Below, in pieces: positions 37,326 to 46,826 of a DNA stretch of 64,000 nucleotides. Position 1 is the first letter of the stretch. Each line of letters begins with the position of its first letter. The stretch covers positions 248,001-312,000 of the forward strand of contig JAHBYU010000002.1 in the NCBI GenBank assembly GCA_019635775.1. Reading direction: 5' to 3'. The position numbers and the translations under genes are program-made. Source of the DNA: Rhizobiaceae bacterium (GTDB lineage: Bacteria; Pseudomonadota; Alphaproteobacteria; Rhizobiales; Rhizobiaceae). The notes beneath the pieces are model-generated. The model worked only from the letters and a program-made list of their open reading frames with translations. It was not told the origin of the DNA and ran no database searches.

Positions 37326-39365
37326 ATGGCGACCAAGACCAAGGAAAAGGAAGAGGCAGAAACCGAGCGCGAAGGCGCCACCGACGGACCGCTGCTCGAC
37401 CTTTCCGATGATGCCGTAAAGAAGATGATCAAGGCCGCCAAAAAGCGCGGCTACGTCACCATGGACGAACTGAACTCGGTCCTGCCTTCCGAAGAGGTGA
37501 CTTCCGAGCAGATCGAGGACACCATGTCCATGCTGTCGGACATGGGCATCAATGTCGTCGAGGACGACGAGAACGCCGACGAAGGCGAGGCCGAAGCTCC
37601 AGCGCCAGGCGATTCCGAAGAGGATGCCAACGAGCTTGCCGAGCAGACCGGCACAGCCGTCGCAGCCGTCGCCAAGAAGGAGCCGACGGACCGTACGGAC
37701 GATCCGGTTCGCATGTATCTGCGCGAAATGGGATCGGTCGAGCTTCTGTCGCGCGAGGGCGAAATCGCCATTGCAAAGCGCATCGAGGCTGGCCGCGAGA
37801 CGATGATCGCGGGGCTTTGCGAGAGCCCGCTGACCTTCCAGGCAATTATCTTCTGGCGTGACGACCTCAACGAGGCGAAGATCCTGCTGCGCGAGATCAT
37901 CGATCTCGAAGCCACCTATGCCGGCCCCGAGGCCAAGCAGGCGCCGGTCGTCGCGCGGCCGGACGAAGACGCAAAGCCCGCGCAGGAAGAAAAGCCGCGC
38001 GGTCGCGGCGGCTCCCGCGACGACGACGACATCACCAATGTCGGCGCCGATACGCGCGGCCTGGAAGAGGATGATGACGACGAGGACGAGGCCAACCTGT
38101 CGCTGGCCGCGATGGAAGCTGAACTTCGTCCGCAGGTGATGGAGACGCTCGACGTCATCGCCGATACCTATAAAAAGCTGCGCAAACTGCAGGACCAGCA
38201 GGTCGAGAACCGCCTGGCGGCTTCCGGAACCTTGTCGCCGAGCCAGGAGCGCCGCTACAAGGAACTGAAGGACTCGCTGATCAAGGCGGTTAAGTCGTTG
38301 TCGCTTAACCAGGCGCGTATCGAGGCGCTGGTGGAGCAGCTCTACGACATCAACAAGCGCCTTGTTCAGAACGAGGGCAAGCTGTTGCGCCTGGCTGAGA
38401 GCTACGGCGTCAAGCGCGACGATTTCCTGCAGCACTATCAAGGCTCAGAACTCGACCCGAACTGGATCAAGTCGATCTCCAACCTTTCCGCCAAGGGCTG
38501 GAAGGAGTTCACCAAGAACGAGAAGGAGACGATCAAGTCGATCCGCTCCGAGATCCAGAGCCTGGCCACCGAAACCGCGATCTCGATTCTCGAGTTCCGC
38601 AAGATCGTGAACCAGGTGCAGAAGGGCGAGCGTGAAGCAGCCATCGCCAAGAAGGAAATGGTCGAGGCCAATTTGCGCCTCGTGATCTCCATCGCGAAGA
38701 AGTACACGAACCGCGGCCTGCAATTCCTTGATCTGATTCAGGAAGGCAACATCGGCCTGATGAAGGCGGTGGACAAGTTCGAGTATCGTCGCGGCTACAA
38801 GTTCTCGACCTATGCCACATGGTGGATCAGGCAGGCGATCACCCGTTCGATCGCCGACCAGGCGCGCACGATCCGCATTCCGGTCCACATGATCGAGACG
38901 ATCAACAAGATTGTCCGCACGTCGCGCCAGATGCTGCACGAGATCGGCCGCGAGCCGACCCCGGAGGAACTGGCAGAGAAGCTTGCCATGCCGCTGGAGA
39001 AGGTGCGCAAGGTGCTGAAGATCGCCAAGGAGCCGATCTCGCTCGAAACGCCTGTCGGCGACGAGGAAGACAGCCACCTCGGCGATTTCATCGAGGACAA
39101 GGGCGCGATCCTGCCGATCGACGCGGCGATCCAGGCGAACTTGCGCGAGACGACGACCCGCGTGCTCGCCTCGCTCACGCCGCGCGAAGAGCGCGTGCTG
39201 CGCATGCGTTTTGGCATCGGCATGAACACCGATCACACGCTTGAGGAAGTCGGTCAGCAGTTCTCGGTTACCCGCGAACGCATTCGCCAGATCGAGGCGA
39301 AGGCGCTTCGCAAGCTCAAGCATCCGAGCCGCAGCCGGAAGCTTCGAAGCTTCCTGGACAGCTAG
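37326..39365 (+). CDS. rpoD: RNA polymerase primary sigma factor RpoD
   Basis: A 679-residue housekeeping sigma factor that directs RNA polymerase to -35/-10 promoters. Region 1.1 ([20 protein letters not shown]) is followed by region 1.2 ([19 protein letters not shown]), an acidic non-conserved region, region 2 ([20 protein letters not shown], then [18 protein letters not shown]), region 3 and the DNA-binding region 4.2 ([20 protein letters not shown]). The ATG at 37326 gives the standard N-terminus. It follows dnaG and ends with a strong terminator. Confidence 0.98.
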   Translation: MATKTKEKEEAETEREGATDGPLLDLSDDAVKKMIKAAKKRGYVTMDELNSVLPSEEVTSEQIEDTMSMLSDMGINVVEDDENADEGEAEAPAPGDSEEDANELAEQTGTAVAAVAKKEPTDRTDDPVRMYLREMGSVELLSREGEIAIAKRIEAGRETMIAGLCESPLTFQAIIFWRDDLNEAKILLREIIDLEATYAGPEAKQAPVVARPDEDAKPAQEEKPRGRGGSRDDDDITNVGADTRGLEEDDDDEDEANLSLAAMEAELRPQVMETLDVIADTYKKLRKLQDQQVENRLAASGTLSPSQERRYKELKDSLIKAVKSLSLNQARIEALVEQLYDINKRLVQNEGKLLRLAESYGVKRDDFLQHYQGSELDPNWIKSISNLSAKGWKEFTKNEKETIKSIRSEIQSLATETAISILEFRKIVNQVQKGEREAAIAKKEMVEANLRLVISIAKKYTNRGLQFLDLIQEGNIGLMKAVDKFEYRRGYKFSTYATWWIRQAITRSIADQARTIRIPVHMIETINKIVRTSRQMLHEIGREPTPEELAEKLAMPLEKVRKVLKIAKEPISLETPVGDEEDSHLGDFIEDKGAILPIDAAIQANLRETTTRVLASLTPREERVLRMRFGIGMNTDHTLEEVGQQFSVTRERIRQIEAKALRKLKHPSRSRKLRSFLDS

Positions 39366-39371
39366 CATTGG

Positions 39372-39399
39372 AAAGCCCGGGCAACGTCCCGGGCTTTTT
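39372..39399 (+). terminator. Rho-independent terminator of rpoD
   Basis: AAAGCCCGGG (39372-39381) pairs with CCCGGGCTTT (39388-39397) over a 6-base loop and runs into a T tract, 7 bases after the rpoD stop codon. Confidence 0.9.
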
Positions 39400-39606
39400 G
39401 CTTCCATGATATTGAAAGCGTGTCGGGCCAGATTGCCACTGGTCGGCCATCGCCTGTTTGCGACATTTGCGAAAAAATGCGACGCGCTGGGGTTTATTCT
39501 CCGGTCGCGCGGACCTATGCTGCGCTGCATCCAACAAAGACGGAGTTTCGCTTCGCGCCGTGGCGCGCGAATACCCTGCCAATACAAGAACAGGACGTCG
39601 CACAGA

Positions 39607-40476
39607 ATGCAGAGCGCACCTAAGACGACTACCACCCCGGCTTTCGACGACACCGGAAAGCTCAGCCTCGACCATATCAATAACAGGGCGGATCCGAGGG
39701 AGTATTTCTCTGTCCTGTCGAAGCTTGACTATCGCGTTCCCGAACTTGCAAAGCCGTTTTTCAGGCGTCTGATCGAAGTGAAACGCGACGAAAAGGGCGA
39801 GAGTGCCACGAAGGTGGTCGATGTGGGCTGTTCCTACGGCGTGAATGCCGCCCTGCTCAAGCACGACATGTCCATGGACGACCTCATCCAGCTCTATTGC
39901 AATGACGCGCCCGACAGCCGCGATGTCATGCTTCGGCGTGATCGCGCGCTTTTTTCGGAGGCGGCCGACGACGACCTGTCCGTCGTGGGACTCGATATCG
40001 CGCAGAAGGCGGTCGCCTATGCCGTTGACGTGGGCATTCTGGATGCGGGCGTGGCCACCGATCTCGAGCGCAACGAACTTTCTCAGTCTGATCGCGCTGC
40101 CGTGGACGAACCGGACATGATCATTTCGACAGGCTGTGTTGGCTACGTCACGCGCACCTCACTCGAACCGCTTGTCGAGGCCGGGCAGGACAACGGCGTA
40201 TGGATGGCGAATTTTGTGTTGCGCATGTTCGATTACGATCCAGTGGAGGAGATGATGGGCTCGCGTGGCTACGTCACCGAAAAGCTGGAAGGGGCGTATT
40301 TTCCGCAGCGGCGCTTCGTTTCAAGCAACGAGCATGAGAATGTGATGGAAAATCTGCACCGGCGCGGCCTCGAACCGAAGCCTGCCGAACGGGAGGGCTG
40401 GTATCTCGCCGAACTGCATGTCTCGCGTCCTGCGGCCGTCGCGGCACAGCCGCTTGAGGCAATCTTCTCCCCGTGA
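39607..40476 (+). CDS. SAM-dependent methyltransferase-like protein
   Basis: A 289-residue protein with a class I methyltransferase motif I, VVDVGCSYGVNAALL, at about residues 75-89, an acidic LDIAQKAVAYAVD segment and IISTGCVGYV in the position of motif IV. The C-terminal RGYVTEKLEGAYFPQRRF is not typical of any named enzyme I recognise. The substrate is unknown. The start at 39607 is chosen because the open frame further upstream runs back through the terminator of rpoD. It is a single gene. Confidence 0.7.
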   Translation: MQSAPKTTTTPAFDDTGKLSLDHINNRADPREYFSVLSKLDYRVPELAKPFFRRLIEVKRDEKGESATKVVDVGCSYGVNAALLKHDMSMDDLIQLYCNDAPDSRDVMLRRDRALFSEAADDDLSVVGLDIAQKAVAYAVDVGILDAGVATDLERNELSQSDRAAVDEPDMIISTGCVGYVTRTSLEPLVEAGQDNGVWMANFVLRMFDYDPVEEMMGSRGYVTEKLEGAYFPQRRFVSSNEHENVMENLHRRGLEPKPAEREGWYLAELHVSRPAAVAAQPLEAIFSP

Positions 40477-40521
40477 GAAGGTCGCAGCATGCATGCAGCT
40501 CCGCGCCGCTCCTGATGCCAG

Positions 40522-40962
40522 ATGACAAGGGCGGGTGTCATGGTCCTCCGGCAATCCCCAGACGGTAGCCCGCTGCGCGAAAGCCGGCTGCCGGCGCTGA
40601 CGGTCTGGTACAACACACTATGTCCGGTTTGCGACGCGGGAATAACCCGCCAGAAACGCAGACTGGTGGAGGCGGTCAAGTGTGGGCGCATCCAGTTTCG
40701 CGACATTAATGCCGAGCCGCATGTACTCACCGCCTACAACATATCGCTGGAGGACATCAGGCGCAGGCTCCATGCGACCGATGCGGAAGGGCGTCTTCTG
40801 GTTGGGGCCGACGTTGCGATTGCCATATGGCGCGCGACGCCGGGTGAGGGATGGTTGGCAAAGCTTTTGGGAAATCGCCTGATGCTGCCCGTCACGCGGT
40901 TCGCCTATGATCAATTTGCCGATCTGCTCTACGCATGGAACAGGCGCAGCGGCAGATGGTAG
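40522..40962 (+). CDS. DCC-family thiol-disulfide oxidoreductase-like protein (DUF393)
   Basis: A 146-residue protein with the family signature YNTLCPVCDAGI at about residues 30-41, where the two Cys of the CPxC motif lie, and later VLTAYNISLEDIRRRLHATD and VAIAIWRATPGEGWLAKLLG. The DCC (DUF393) family is predicted to have a thioredoxin-like fold, with unknown partners. A few N-terminal residues precede the core and the exact start may be later. Its end lies near the upstream end of the YjbQ gene but the two are separate. Confidence 0.85.
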   Translation: MTRAGVMVLRQSPDGSPLRESRLPALTVWYNTLCPVCDAGITRQKRRLVEAVKCGRIQFRDINAEPHVLTAYNISLEDIRRRLHATDAEGRLLVGADVAIAIWRATPGEGWLAKLLGNRLMLPVTRFAYDQFADLLYAWNRRSGRW

Positions 40963-41110
40963 AAAAGCGGTGGTTGTCCGCCGCCTGACCTATCCAGGTG
41001 CTCTCCAGTCAGCACGGACCATAGCGATCTGGGGCGACGGGAGACGTCGACGTTCCATGCGTCATGATGACGACTTGAATCGAGTGCCTGGATACAATCG
41101 AGAGTATGTC

Positions 41111-41530
41111 ATGCACCAGAAAATCCTGACGCTTCACACGAGGGGGCAGGGCCTCTACGAGTTCACGGTCGATGCGGCCGCATTCATCGGCGAGACCGGA
41201 ATCGACATTGGCCTGATGACGGTCTTTCTCCGGCATACTTCATGCTCCCTGGTCATCCAGGAGAACGCCGATCCGGACGTACGTCGCGATCTGGAGGCGT
41301 TCCTCCGGCGCCTGGTGCCGCCGGCGGACCATCCCACGATGGACTATCTGGTTCATCGCTACGAAGGGCGGGACGACATGCCGGCTCACATCAAGGCCGC
41401 GTTGCTGCCCACCAGTCTTTCCATCCCCGTCACCAATGGCAGGCTGGCACTCGGCACCTGGCAGGGGATTTACCTGTTCGAACATCGCGACGCGCCGCAT
41501 CGCAGGGAAATCATGTGCCACGTGAACTGA
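41111..41530 (+). CDS. YjbQ/UPF0047 family protein (secondary thiamine-phosphate synthase-like)
   Basis: A 139-residue protein with the UPF0047 signature LMTVFLRHTSCSLVIQENADPDVRRDL, then HIKAALLPTSLSIPVTNGRL and GTWQGIYLFEHRD. Relatives have been annotated as secondary thiamine-phosphate synthases because some can complement thiamine synthesis; the natural role is uncertain. The ATG at 41111 gives the standard start; an open frame upstream overlaps the DCC gene but looks unlikely. It is a soluble cytoplasmic protein. Confidence 0.9.
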   Translation: MHQKILTLHTRGQGLYEFTVDAAAFIGETGIDIGLMTVFLRHTSCSLVIQENADPDVRRDLEAFLRRLVPPADHPTMDYLVHRYEGRDDMPAHIKAALLPTSLSIPVTNGRLALGTWQGIYLFEHRDAPHRREIMCHVN

Positions 41531-41597
41531 CGGTCCAAGGGTCGACGTGGAGCCTGCGAGGCACTACCTTTGCCCGACAATCAGGGACGGGAGCGTC

Positions 41598-41885
41598 ATG
41601 TCTTTTTTAAAGCGACTTTTCGGTGGCGGTTCGGGCGAAGCCGGGTCCGAGCCCAAGGCGGCGAAGCAGGTCGAGCACAAGGGCTTCACCATTGTCGCCA
41701 CGCCCTACAAGAATGACGGGCAGTACCAGACCTGCGGCGTGATCACCAAGGAGATCGATGGCGTCGTCAAAGAACACAAGTTCATAAGAGCCGACCGGTT
41801 TGCCGGCCTGGACGATGCCGTCGACGTGTCGATCCGCAAGGGCCAGCAAATGGTGGACGAGCAGGGCGAACGCATGTTCGGTTGA
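41598..41885 (+). CDS. HlyU-family protein
   Basis: A 95-residue protein, MSFLKRLFGGGSG followed by VEHKGFTIVATPYKNDGQYQ, TCGVITKEIDG and EHKFIRADRFAGLDDAVDVS. These are the conserved parts of the HlyU family, first known as a transcriptional activator of hemolysin genes in Vibrio. In rhizobia these proteins are common but their target genes are unknown, and no helix-turn-helix is obvious. A GGGAGCGTC element precedes the ATG. No virulence gene is adjacent. Confidence 0.85.
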   Translation: MSFLKRLFGGGSGEAGSEPKAAKQVEHKGFTIVATPYKNDGQYQTCGVITKEIDGVVKEHKFIRADRFAGLDDAVDVSIRKGQQMVDEQGERMFG

Positions 41886-41959
41886 TGCAGTCGACCAGTC
41901 ATGGTGCCGGCTGAATCAAAGTCTTAGCATGCGAGTTCATCCGTCTGATCGGGAAGCGA

Positions 41960-42559
41960 TTATCCGACAGGTGCGAGGCCGTCGACAATGGCATGGATCG
42001 CCGTCAGGTAGTCGTCAGTGGACGCGCCGGCCTCAATAGCAAGAGCCGCCCTGTCGAAGGCGGCCCCGAGAAGTTCCGCCAGTGCCTCGACCGGCAGACG
42101 CCTGATCAGTCCGGCATCCATCATCGCCGCCAGGCCTTCCTGCAGCGTTCGGTTGCCGTGGCGCAGGTCCATCTCGTCGAGCGACGCGCGGCCAAGCACG
42201 GCGGGTCCGTCGAGGAGCAGCAGGCGGGTGCGGCCGGGCACGCGCATGGCATTGAAATAGGCGCTGGAGCCCGCGAGAAGGGCGATGCGGGGATTGTCGT
42301 CGAAGCGGTCGGCGGCATGTTCGATCTCGTCCGCCACTGCCTTGGCCTCCAGTTCGATAACGGCCCGGAACAGCGCCTGCTTGTCGGCGAAGTGGTGATA
42401 GAGCGCGCCGCGCGTTACGCCAGCCGCCGCAACGATCTCCGGCGTACTCGTCTCCGCGTAGGATTTTTCCGTGAAAAGGCGGCGCGCCGCTGTGATGAGA
42501 TCGCTGCGGGTCGCGTCGGTACGATCCTTGTTGGAACGGCGTGGCCTGGGTTCTTGCAT
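41960..42559 (-). CDS. TetR-family transcriptional repressor
   Basis: A 199-residue regulator with an N-terminal helix-turn-helix domain: RSDLITAARRLFTEKSYAET, then VAAAGVTRGALYHHFADKQALF, the hallmark of TetR proteins. The C-terminal ligand-binding domain differs from named families. It is divergent from the VOC-family gene. Two near-palindromic copies of ACATGCAG-N-CTGTATGT lie at 42560-42576 and 42589-42605; the first directly abuts the start codon, so self-repression together with repression of the VOC gene is likely. Confidence 0.92.
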   Translation of the reverse strand: MQEPRPRRSNKDRTDATRSDLITAARRLFTEKSYAETSTPEIVAAAGVTRGALYHHFADKQALFRAVIELEAKAVADEIEHAADRFDDNPRIALLAGSSAYFNAMRVPGRTRLLLLDGPAVLGRASLDEMDLRHGNRTLQEGLAAMMDAGLIRRLPVEALAELLGAAFDRAALAIEAGASTDDYLTAIHAIVDGLAPVG

Positions 42560-42576
42560 ACGTGCAGCCTGTATGT
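42560..42576. promoter_or_regulatory. TetR operator copy 1, abutting the tetR start
   Basis: ACGTGCAG-C-CTGTATGT, an imperfect palindrome adjacent to the repressor ATG (42559 on the minus strand). Its half-sites match copy 2 with centres 29 bases apart. Confidence 0.65.
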
Positions 42577-42588
42577 TAATTGATTGAT

Positions 42589-42605
42589 ACATGCAGACTG
42601 TATGT
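42589..42605. promoter_or_regulatory. TetR operator copy 2
   Basis: ACATGCAG-A-CTGTATGT, palindromic except for two positions and the centre, upstream of the VOC gene start at 42629. Two sites about three helical turns apart would allow co-operative binding over both promoters. Confidence 0.65.
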
Positions 42606-42628
42606 TAATGAGAAGGGAAAGAAAAGCC

Positions 42629-43054
42629 ATGAAGACAACAAGCTACTACCCTGTCCTGATGGTAGACGACGTCGTATCGACCACCGCCTTCTACATGGAG
42701 CATTTCGGTTTTCGACCGCTCTTTGAGAGCAATTGGTACGTGCACCTGCAGTCCGACAGCAATGACACGGTGAACCTCGCGATCCTGCAGGGTGATCATG
42801 AGACTATCCCGCCGGAGGGAAGGGGAAGAGCGAATGGCCTCCTGATCAACTTCGAGGTGGAGGACCCGGATTCGGTTTACGAACGCCTGCAGGCGGCGGG
42901 CCTGCCGATCTTGCGCACTCTGCGCGATGAACCCTTCGGCCAGCGCCACTTCATCACGAGCGACCCCAACGGTGTTTTGATCGATGTGATCAAGCCGATC
43001 CCTCCCAGCGCCGAATTTCTAGCGCAGTTCGCCCCTGAAGCGGTCGGGAAGTAG
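42629..43054 (+). CDS. VOC (glyoxalase-like) family protein
   Basis: A 141-residue protein of the vicinal oxygen chelate fold: [20 protein letters not shown] in the first module, [16 protein letters not shown], and [20 protein letters not shown] with [19 protein letters not shown] in the second. Members include glyoxalases, dioxygenases and antibiotic-sequestering proteins; the metal-binding residues are not all identifiable. It is divergent from a TetR regulator with operators in between, so it is probably induced by that repressor's ligand, perhaps a toxic compound it binds or breaks down. Confidence 0.85.
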   Translation: MKTTSYYPVLMVDDVVSTTAFYMEHFGFRPLFESNWYVHLQSDSNDTVNLAILQGDHETIPPEGRGRANGLLINFEVEDPDSVYERLQAAGLPILRTLRDEPFGQRHFITSDPNGVLIDVIKPIPPSAEFLAQFAPEAVGK

Positions 43055-43074
43055 GCGCAAAAATCGGGTAATGC

Positions 43075-43659
43075 TCAAGGGGTTGGGGAGGCCCGCTCCG
43101 CGAGGGACTTCAGGTTGGCAAGCCCCTTTTCGAACTCTGGGCCGATGCGGCTGTCATAAAGCAACCCGGCCCACCGATCCGGCACGCCGGCCAATGGAGT
43201 GGTGTACGTCCATGTGACCCGGGTGCCAGTGGCGATCGGTTCCAGTACGAATTCGGTGAGGGCGCGTTCCCGGCCGGCAACCGTACGGAACTCTACGCGT
43301 TGCGGCGGCTGGTAGTCGACGATCGTCGTCACGCCGCTGCCGATCTCCAGATTGTCCGAGGCCCATGCGAGCTTCTGCCCGAGGCCGCTTTCGGTACCCT
43401 GGTAGGAATAGCGGACTTCGGGATCGAGGTCGGCCATCGCCCAGATTTCATTGAAGCGGCGCAGGTCGCCCACGATGGCGAAGACCGCCTCAGGCGGCGC
43501 TGCAACCTCGGCCGAGCGGCTGACAACGGCCTGCGCCGGCAACAGGAACGAGCCGCCGACGAGAAGGATCGCGACGGCTGACAGTCCGTAGAGTATGCGC
43601 CTCAATGTCAGTATGCCCGGCTCCCCCTGCCTTGACTGACCCGATACTCCAAAATGCAC
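43075..43659 (-). CDS. SRPBCC/polyketide-cyclase-like exported protein
   Basis: A 194-residue protein with an N-terminal hydrophobic helix at about 21-40 (RILYGLSAVAILLVGGSFLLP) followed by a START/SRPBCC ligand-binding domain: VVSRSAEVAAPPEAVFAIVGDLRRFNEIW, then TTIVDYQPPQRVEFRTVAG and ATGTRVTWTYTTPL. Such domains bind hydrophobic molecules; here the anchor suggests a periplasmic or membrane-bound location. The initiation codon is uncertain: the frame is open from 43659, and a TTG at 43605 after a GGGGGAG element is an alternative. Confidence 0.8.
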   Translation of the reverse strand: MHFGVSGQSRQGEPGILTLRRILYGLSAVAILLVGGSFLLPAQAVVSRSAEVAAPPEAVFAIVGDLRRFNEIWAMADLDPEVRYSYQGTESGLGQKLAWASDNLEIGSGVTTIVDYQPPQRVEFRTVAGRERALTEFVLEPIATGTRVTWTYTTPLAGVPDRWAGLLYDSRIGPEFEKGLANLKSLAERASPTP

Positions 43660-43691
43660 GCCTGACCTTGCGTAAGGCTAACCCGCGAAGG

Positions 43692-44303
43692 CTACATCTT
43701 GTCGATGACCGAAGATATCCCTTCGGTCGGGGTGCCGTCGCCGGCGGCCGCGACCATGATCGCCGGCACGATCGCCTCGGCCTGGTCGATCACAAGTGGC
43801 TGAACGAGGTGGCCGGTATGGATAAATCCCGCCGCTCGCATGTGATCCAGAAGCGCGATCATGGGGTTCCAGAAGCCGCCGATGTTGCCGAAGACCATGG
43901 GCTTGCGGTGATGGCCGAGCTGCGCCCAGGTCATGACCTCAATGATCTCCTCGACCGTGCCGATGCCGCCCGGCAGCGCCACAAAGGCGTCCGATTTCTC
44001 GAACATAGCGTGTTTGCGCTGGTGCATGTTGTCGGTGACGATGAGGTTGTCTAGGCGTTGCAGAGCGGTCTGGGTTGCTTCCTTGTTCATCAGGAAGCGC
44101 GGGATGATGCCGGTTACCTTGCCCCCCGCGCGCATGGCGCCATCGGCAACCGCGCCCATGATGCCCTTGCCGCCGCCGCCGTAGATGAGTTCGAGCCCGG
44201 CCTGAGCAATATTGCGGCCGAGCGTATGGCCCGCCTTCATGTAGATATCGTCGTTGCCGAGCGAGGAGCCGCAATACACGCAGATGGATCGAATCGTGTT
44301 CAT
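43692..44303 (-). CDS. LOG-family protein (TIGR00730)
   Basis: A 203-residue Rossmann-like protein. The N-terminal ICVYCGSSLGNDDIY and LIYGGGGKGIMGAVADGA, and the diagnostic PGGIGTVEEIIEVMTWAQLG, identify the LOG family. Plant and some bacterial members release free cytokinin by cleaving the ribosyl phosphate of cytokinin nucleotides, and many bacterial ones cleave AMP. The start at 44303 is the standard N-terminus; an extension to 44390 is open. It is divergent from the LysM gene. Confidence 0.9.
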   Translation of the reverse strand: MNTIRSICVYCGSSLGNDDIYMKAGHTLGRNIAQAGLELIYGGGGKGIMGAVADGAMRAGGKVTGIIPRFLMNKEATQTALQRLDNLIVTDNMHQRKHAMFEKSDAFVALPGGIGTVEEIIEVMTWAQLGHHRKPMVFGNIGGFWNPMIALLDHMRAAGFIHTGHLVQPLVIDQAEAIVPAIMVAAAGDGTPTEGISSVIDKM

Positions 44304-44411
44304 GCGGTTGATTGGTTGAATTTGGCGGGGCGAGGTCAAGCCCCGGCCAGCGTATTTCTTGTCGCTCGGGGCAAAACGGGCTAGGACCATTGGGGAACAG
44401 GGCGAAGCAGA

Positions 44412-46826
44412 ATGGCAGTTACGGCGAAGAAATCATTGTTGTTTCTGGCGGGTGGCGTGGCCGCCGCCGCGCTCGTCGCCTATGCGTCGGGCGTGATGGA
44501 TCCGCTGTTCAGGCGTGGGCCGCAGGTTGCCGACGCGCCGCCGCCGCAGGAACAGCCTGAACAGCCCGGCCAGCCTGCAGACCAGAAGGACGCGCGCCTT
44601 CCCGATGGGGCGGACGCCCCCGACGAAGCTGCCACGACGCCGCAAGCTCCCCAGACCACCGAACCGGCAGCGCAGGCCGATGCGCAGCCCGCCGCGCCGG
44701 AGCCTGAGGTCATTCCTCCGGGCTTCGACGTCGTGAGGCTGGAAAGCAACGGCTCGATCGTGATCGCAGGCAAGGCGGCCGCGAACGCCAAGGTCGACCT
44801 GCTGATCGGATCGAACGTGATCGGCAGCGCGATGGCCGGCCCAGAGGGCGATTTCGCGGTAGTGCTTGACGAGCCGCTGAAGCCGGGCGACTACCAGATC
44901 GTGCTGCGCTCGACGACGCCCGATAACGTCGTCGCCATGTCGGTCGAGACAGCGGTGGTTTCGGTCCCCGAGACGCCGGACGGACAGGTGCTGGCGCTGG
45001 TCGAGGAGCCGGGCAAGCCGGCCCAGATGATCACGCTGCCCAAGCCCGAAACGCCGCCCGCGACGGCCAAGCCGCCGGAAGCGCCTGCCGAGAATGCACC
45101 CGCGTCTGCATCCGGGCCTGAAGCGCCGGCTGCGCCTGCGGCAGAGGTTCCGGCAGGCGAGACAGCCGCAGGCGAGGCCCCGGCCGCAGCCCCTGCGCAG
45201 CCTGCTGGCGAACAGCAGGCCGCGTTGCCTGCCGAACCGCCTCCGGCGCCCGCCGCCCCGGCAACGCCGCCGCCGGCCGGCCCGACGGTGCGCGTCGAGG
45301 CCGTCGAGATCGATGGCCGCAAGATCTTCGTCGCCGGCGTTGCCGACCCGGGCCGCACGGTTCGCGGCTACGCCAACGAAATCCTGCTCGGCGACGCTAC
45401 GGCATCGCCGGACGGACGGTTCCTGATCGAGGCCGACCGCGACCTGCCGGTCGGCGACTACATCATCCGCATCGACGCGCTGGAGGCCGATGGAGTCAAG
45501 GTTGCCGCGCGCGCTGCCGTGCCGTTCGAGCGCGAGCCAGGCGAGACGATCGCGGCTGTCGCCGCGCCGGAGCCACCGCCGGTTGCGGCGGCACCGCCTG
45601 CGGTGGAAGCGCCGCCCGCCGAACCCCCGGCCGCCGAACCCCCGACCGCCGCCGAGCCCCCGGCTGCGCCCGCCACCGCGCAAGGTGAAAGCAGCCAGCC
45701 TTCCGGCGAGCAGCCTGCGGTTGCCGACCAGAAGCCCGCTGCAACGCCGGAACAGCCGGCCCAGCCAAAGGTTGCCGAGCCACCCGTTGCTGCCGAGGCG
45801 CTGCCCGCCGAAACGCAACCGGCCGCGCCGGCGTCTGAGGCTCCGGCCGACGTTGCCGAGGCTTCGCCTGCGCCTGCGACCGAAACGCCGGCAGCCGCAT
45901 CGGATCAGGGTAGCGACCAGCAGGCCGCAGCGCCTGCAGATTCCGGGCAGGAGCCGCCGCAGGCCATCGCTCCTGCGGCTGAACAGCACGCAAGCGGACA
46001 GAGCGCAGCCAGCCGGACTGACGCTGCCGGCCAGAATGAGCAGGTACAAGGCGGCGTTGCCGAGAGCGACGTTGCCGAGAGTGACGGAGCCGCGAGTGAT
46101 GGGGCCGACGCCGCTGCCGGAGAAACGTCGATCGATCAGGCGGTGTCGGAAGCGCCCGCATCGCCTCCGGTGGCGGATCAGCCCCCCGTGGCATCTGCCA
46201 GCGAGCAACCTGTGCCGGCTGCCCCGGCCCCTGTTGCGTCGGGGACGCAATCGCCGGAAACCGAAGCGCCTGGGGACGCAGCGCCTTCGGCGGCTGAGCC
46301 GCCCGCAACGGCGGAAGCGCCTGCCGCGACCACGGAACCTGCTTCCGAGCCGGCAGCGCCTCCGGCCGTGGCAGAGGCCCCCGCGCCAACGGAAGCGCCA
46401 GCCGGACAGCCTGCTGCACCGCAGCCCGAACAGCCGGCCGCGACGCCGCCGACGGCATCGGATACCGATGTCGCCGCAGCGCCCGAAACGGGCAATACGG
46501 ACCTGCCGTCGCCGCCCTCAGCCGATGGCGTGACGGAGGTGCTTGCCCCGAAGCTGCAATCGGTGGACAGCGCGGTGATCATCAGGCGCGGCGACACGCT
46601 GTGGCGCATCTCGCGGCGCGTCTACGGGCGTGGCATCCGCTACTCGACCATCTATCTCGCCAATGAGAGCCAGATCGAGGACCCGGACCGCATCTGGCCC
46701 GGACAGGTGTTCAAGGTCCCGGAGAAGTCCAACGACGGCGAGGCCGACGCCGACTATTCGGTGCTCGGCGACCGGCTGACGACGGTGCCTGCGGAAGGCG
46801 AGGGAGCGGAGGACCAGCAGCAGTAG
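44412..46826 (+). CDS. Ala/Pro-rich LysM-domain protein
   Basis: An 804-residue protein with an N-terminal membrane anchor at about 6-25 (KSLLFLAGGVAAAALVAYASG), then long low-complexity Ala/Pro/Glu/Gln stretches (about 30-95, 210-300 and 390-700). Two globular modules are embedded: FDVVRLESNGSIVIAGKAAA at about 105-190 and VRVEAVEIDGRKIFVAGVAD at about 295-385. The C-terminal LysM domain binds peptidoglycan: VIIRRGDTLWRISRRVYGRG, then YLANESQIEDPDRIWPGQVF. It probably spans the periplasm and tethers the inner membrane to the cell wall. A partial copy of its C-terminus lies 1110 bases downstream. Confidence 0.88.
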   Translation: MAVTAKKSLLFLAGGVAAAALVAYASGVMDPLFRRGPQVADAPPPQEQPEQPGQPADQKDARLPDGADAPDEAATTPQAPQTTEPAAQADAQPAAPEPEVIPPGFDVVRLESNGSIVIAGKAAANAKVDLLIGSNVIGSAMAGPEGDFAVVLDEPLKPGDYQIVLRSTTPDNVVAMSVETAVVSVPETPDGQVLALVEEPGKPAQMITLPKPETPPATAKPPEAPAENAPASASGPEAPAAPAAEVPAGETAAGEAPAAAPAQPAGEQQAALPAEPPPAPAAPATPPPAGPTVRVEAVEIDGRKIFVAGVADPGRTVRGYANEILLGDATASPDGRFLIEADRDLPVGDYIIRIDALEADGVKVAARAAVPFEREPGETIAAVAAPEPPPVAAAPPAVEAPPAEPPAAEPPTAAEPPAAPATAQGESSQPSGEQPAVADQKPAATPEQPAQPKVAEPPVAAEALPAETQPAAPASEAPADVAEASPAPATETPAAASDQGSDQQAAAPADSGQEPPQAIAPAAEQHASGQSAASRTDAAGQNEQVQGGVAESDVAESDGAASDGADAAAGETSIDQAVSEAPASPPVADQPPVASASEQPVPAAPAPVASGTQSPETEAPGDAAPSAAEPPATAEAPAATTEPASEPAAPPAVAEAPAPTEAPAGQPAAPQPEQPAATPPTASDTDVAAAPETGNTDLPSPPSADGVTEVLAPKLQSVDSAVIIRRGDTLWRISRRVYGRGIRYSTIYLANESQIEDPDRIWPGQVFKVPEKSNDGEADADYSVLGDRLTTVPAEGEGAEDQQQ

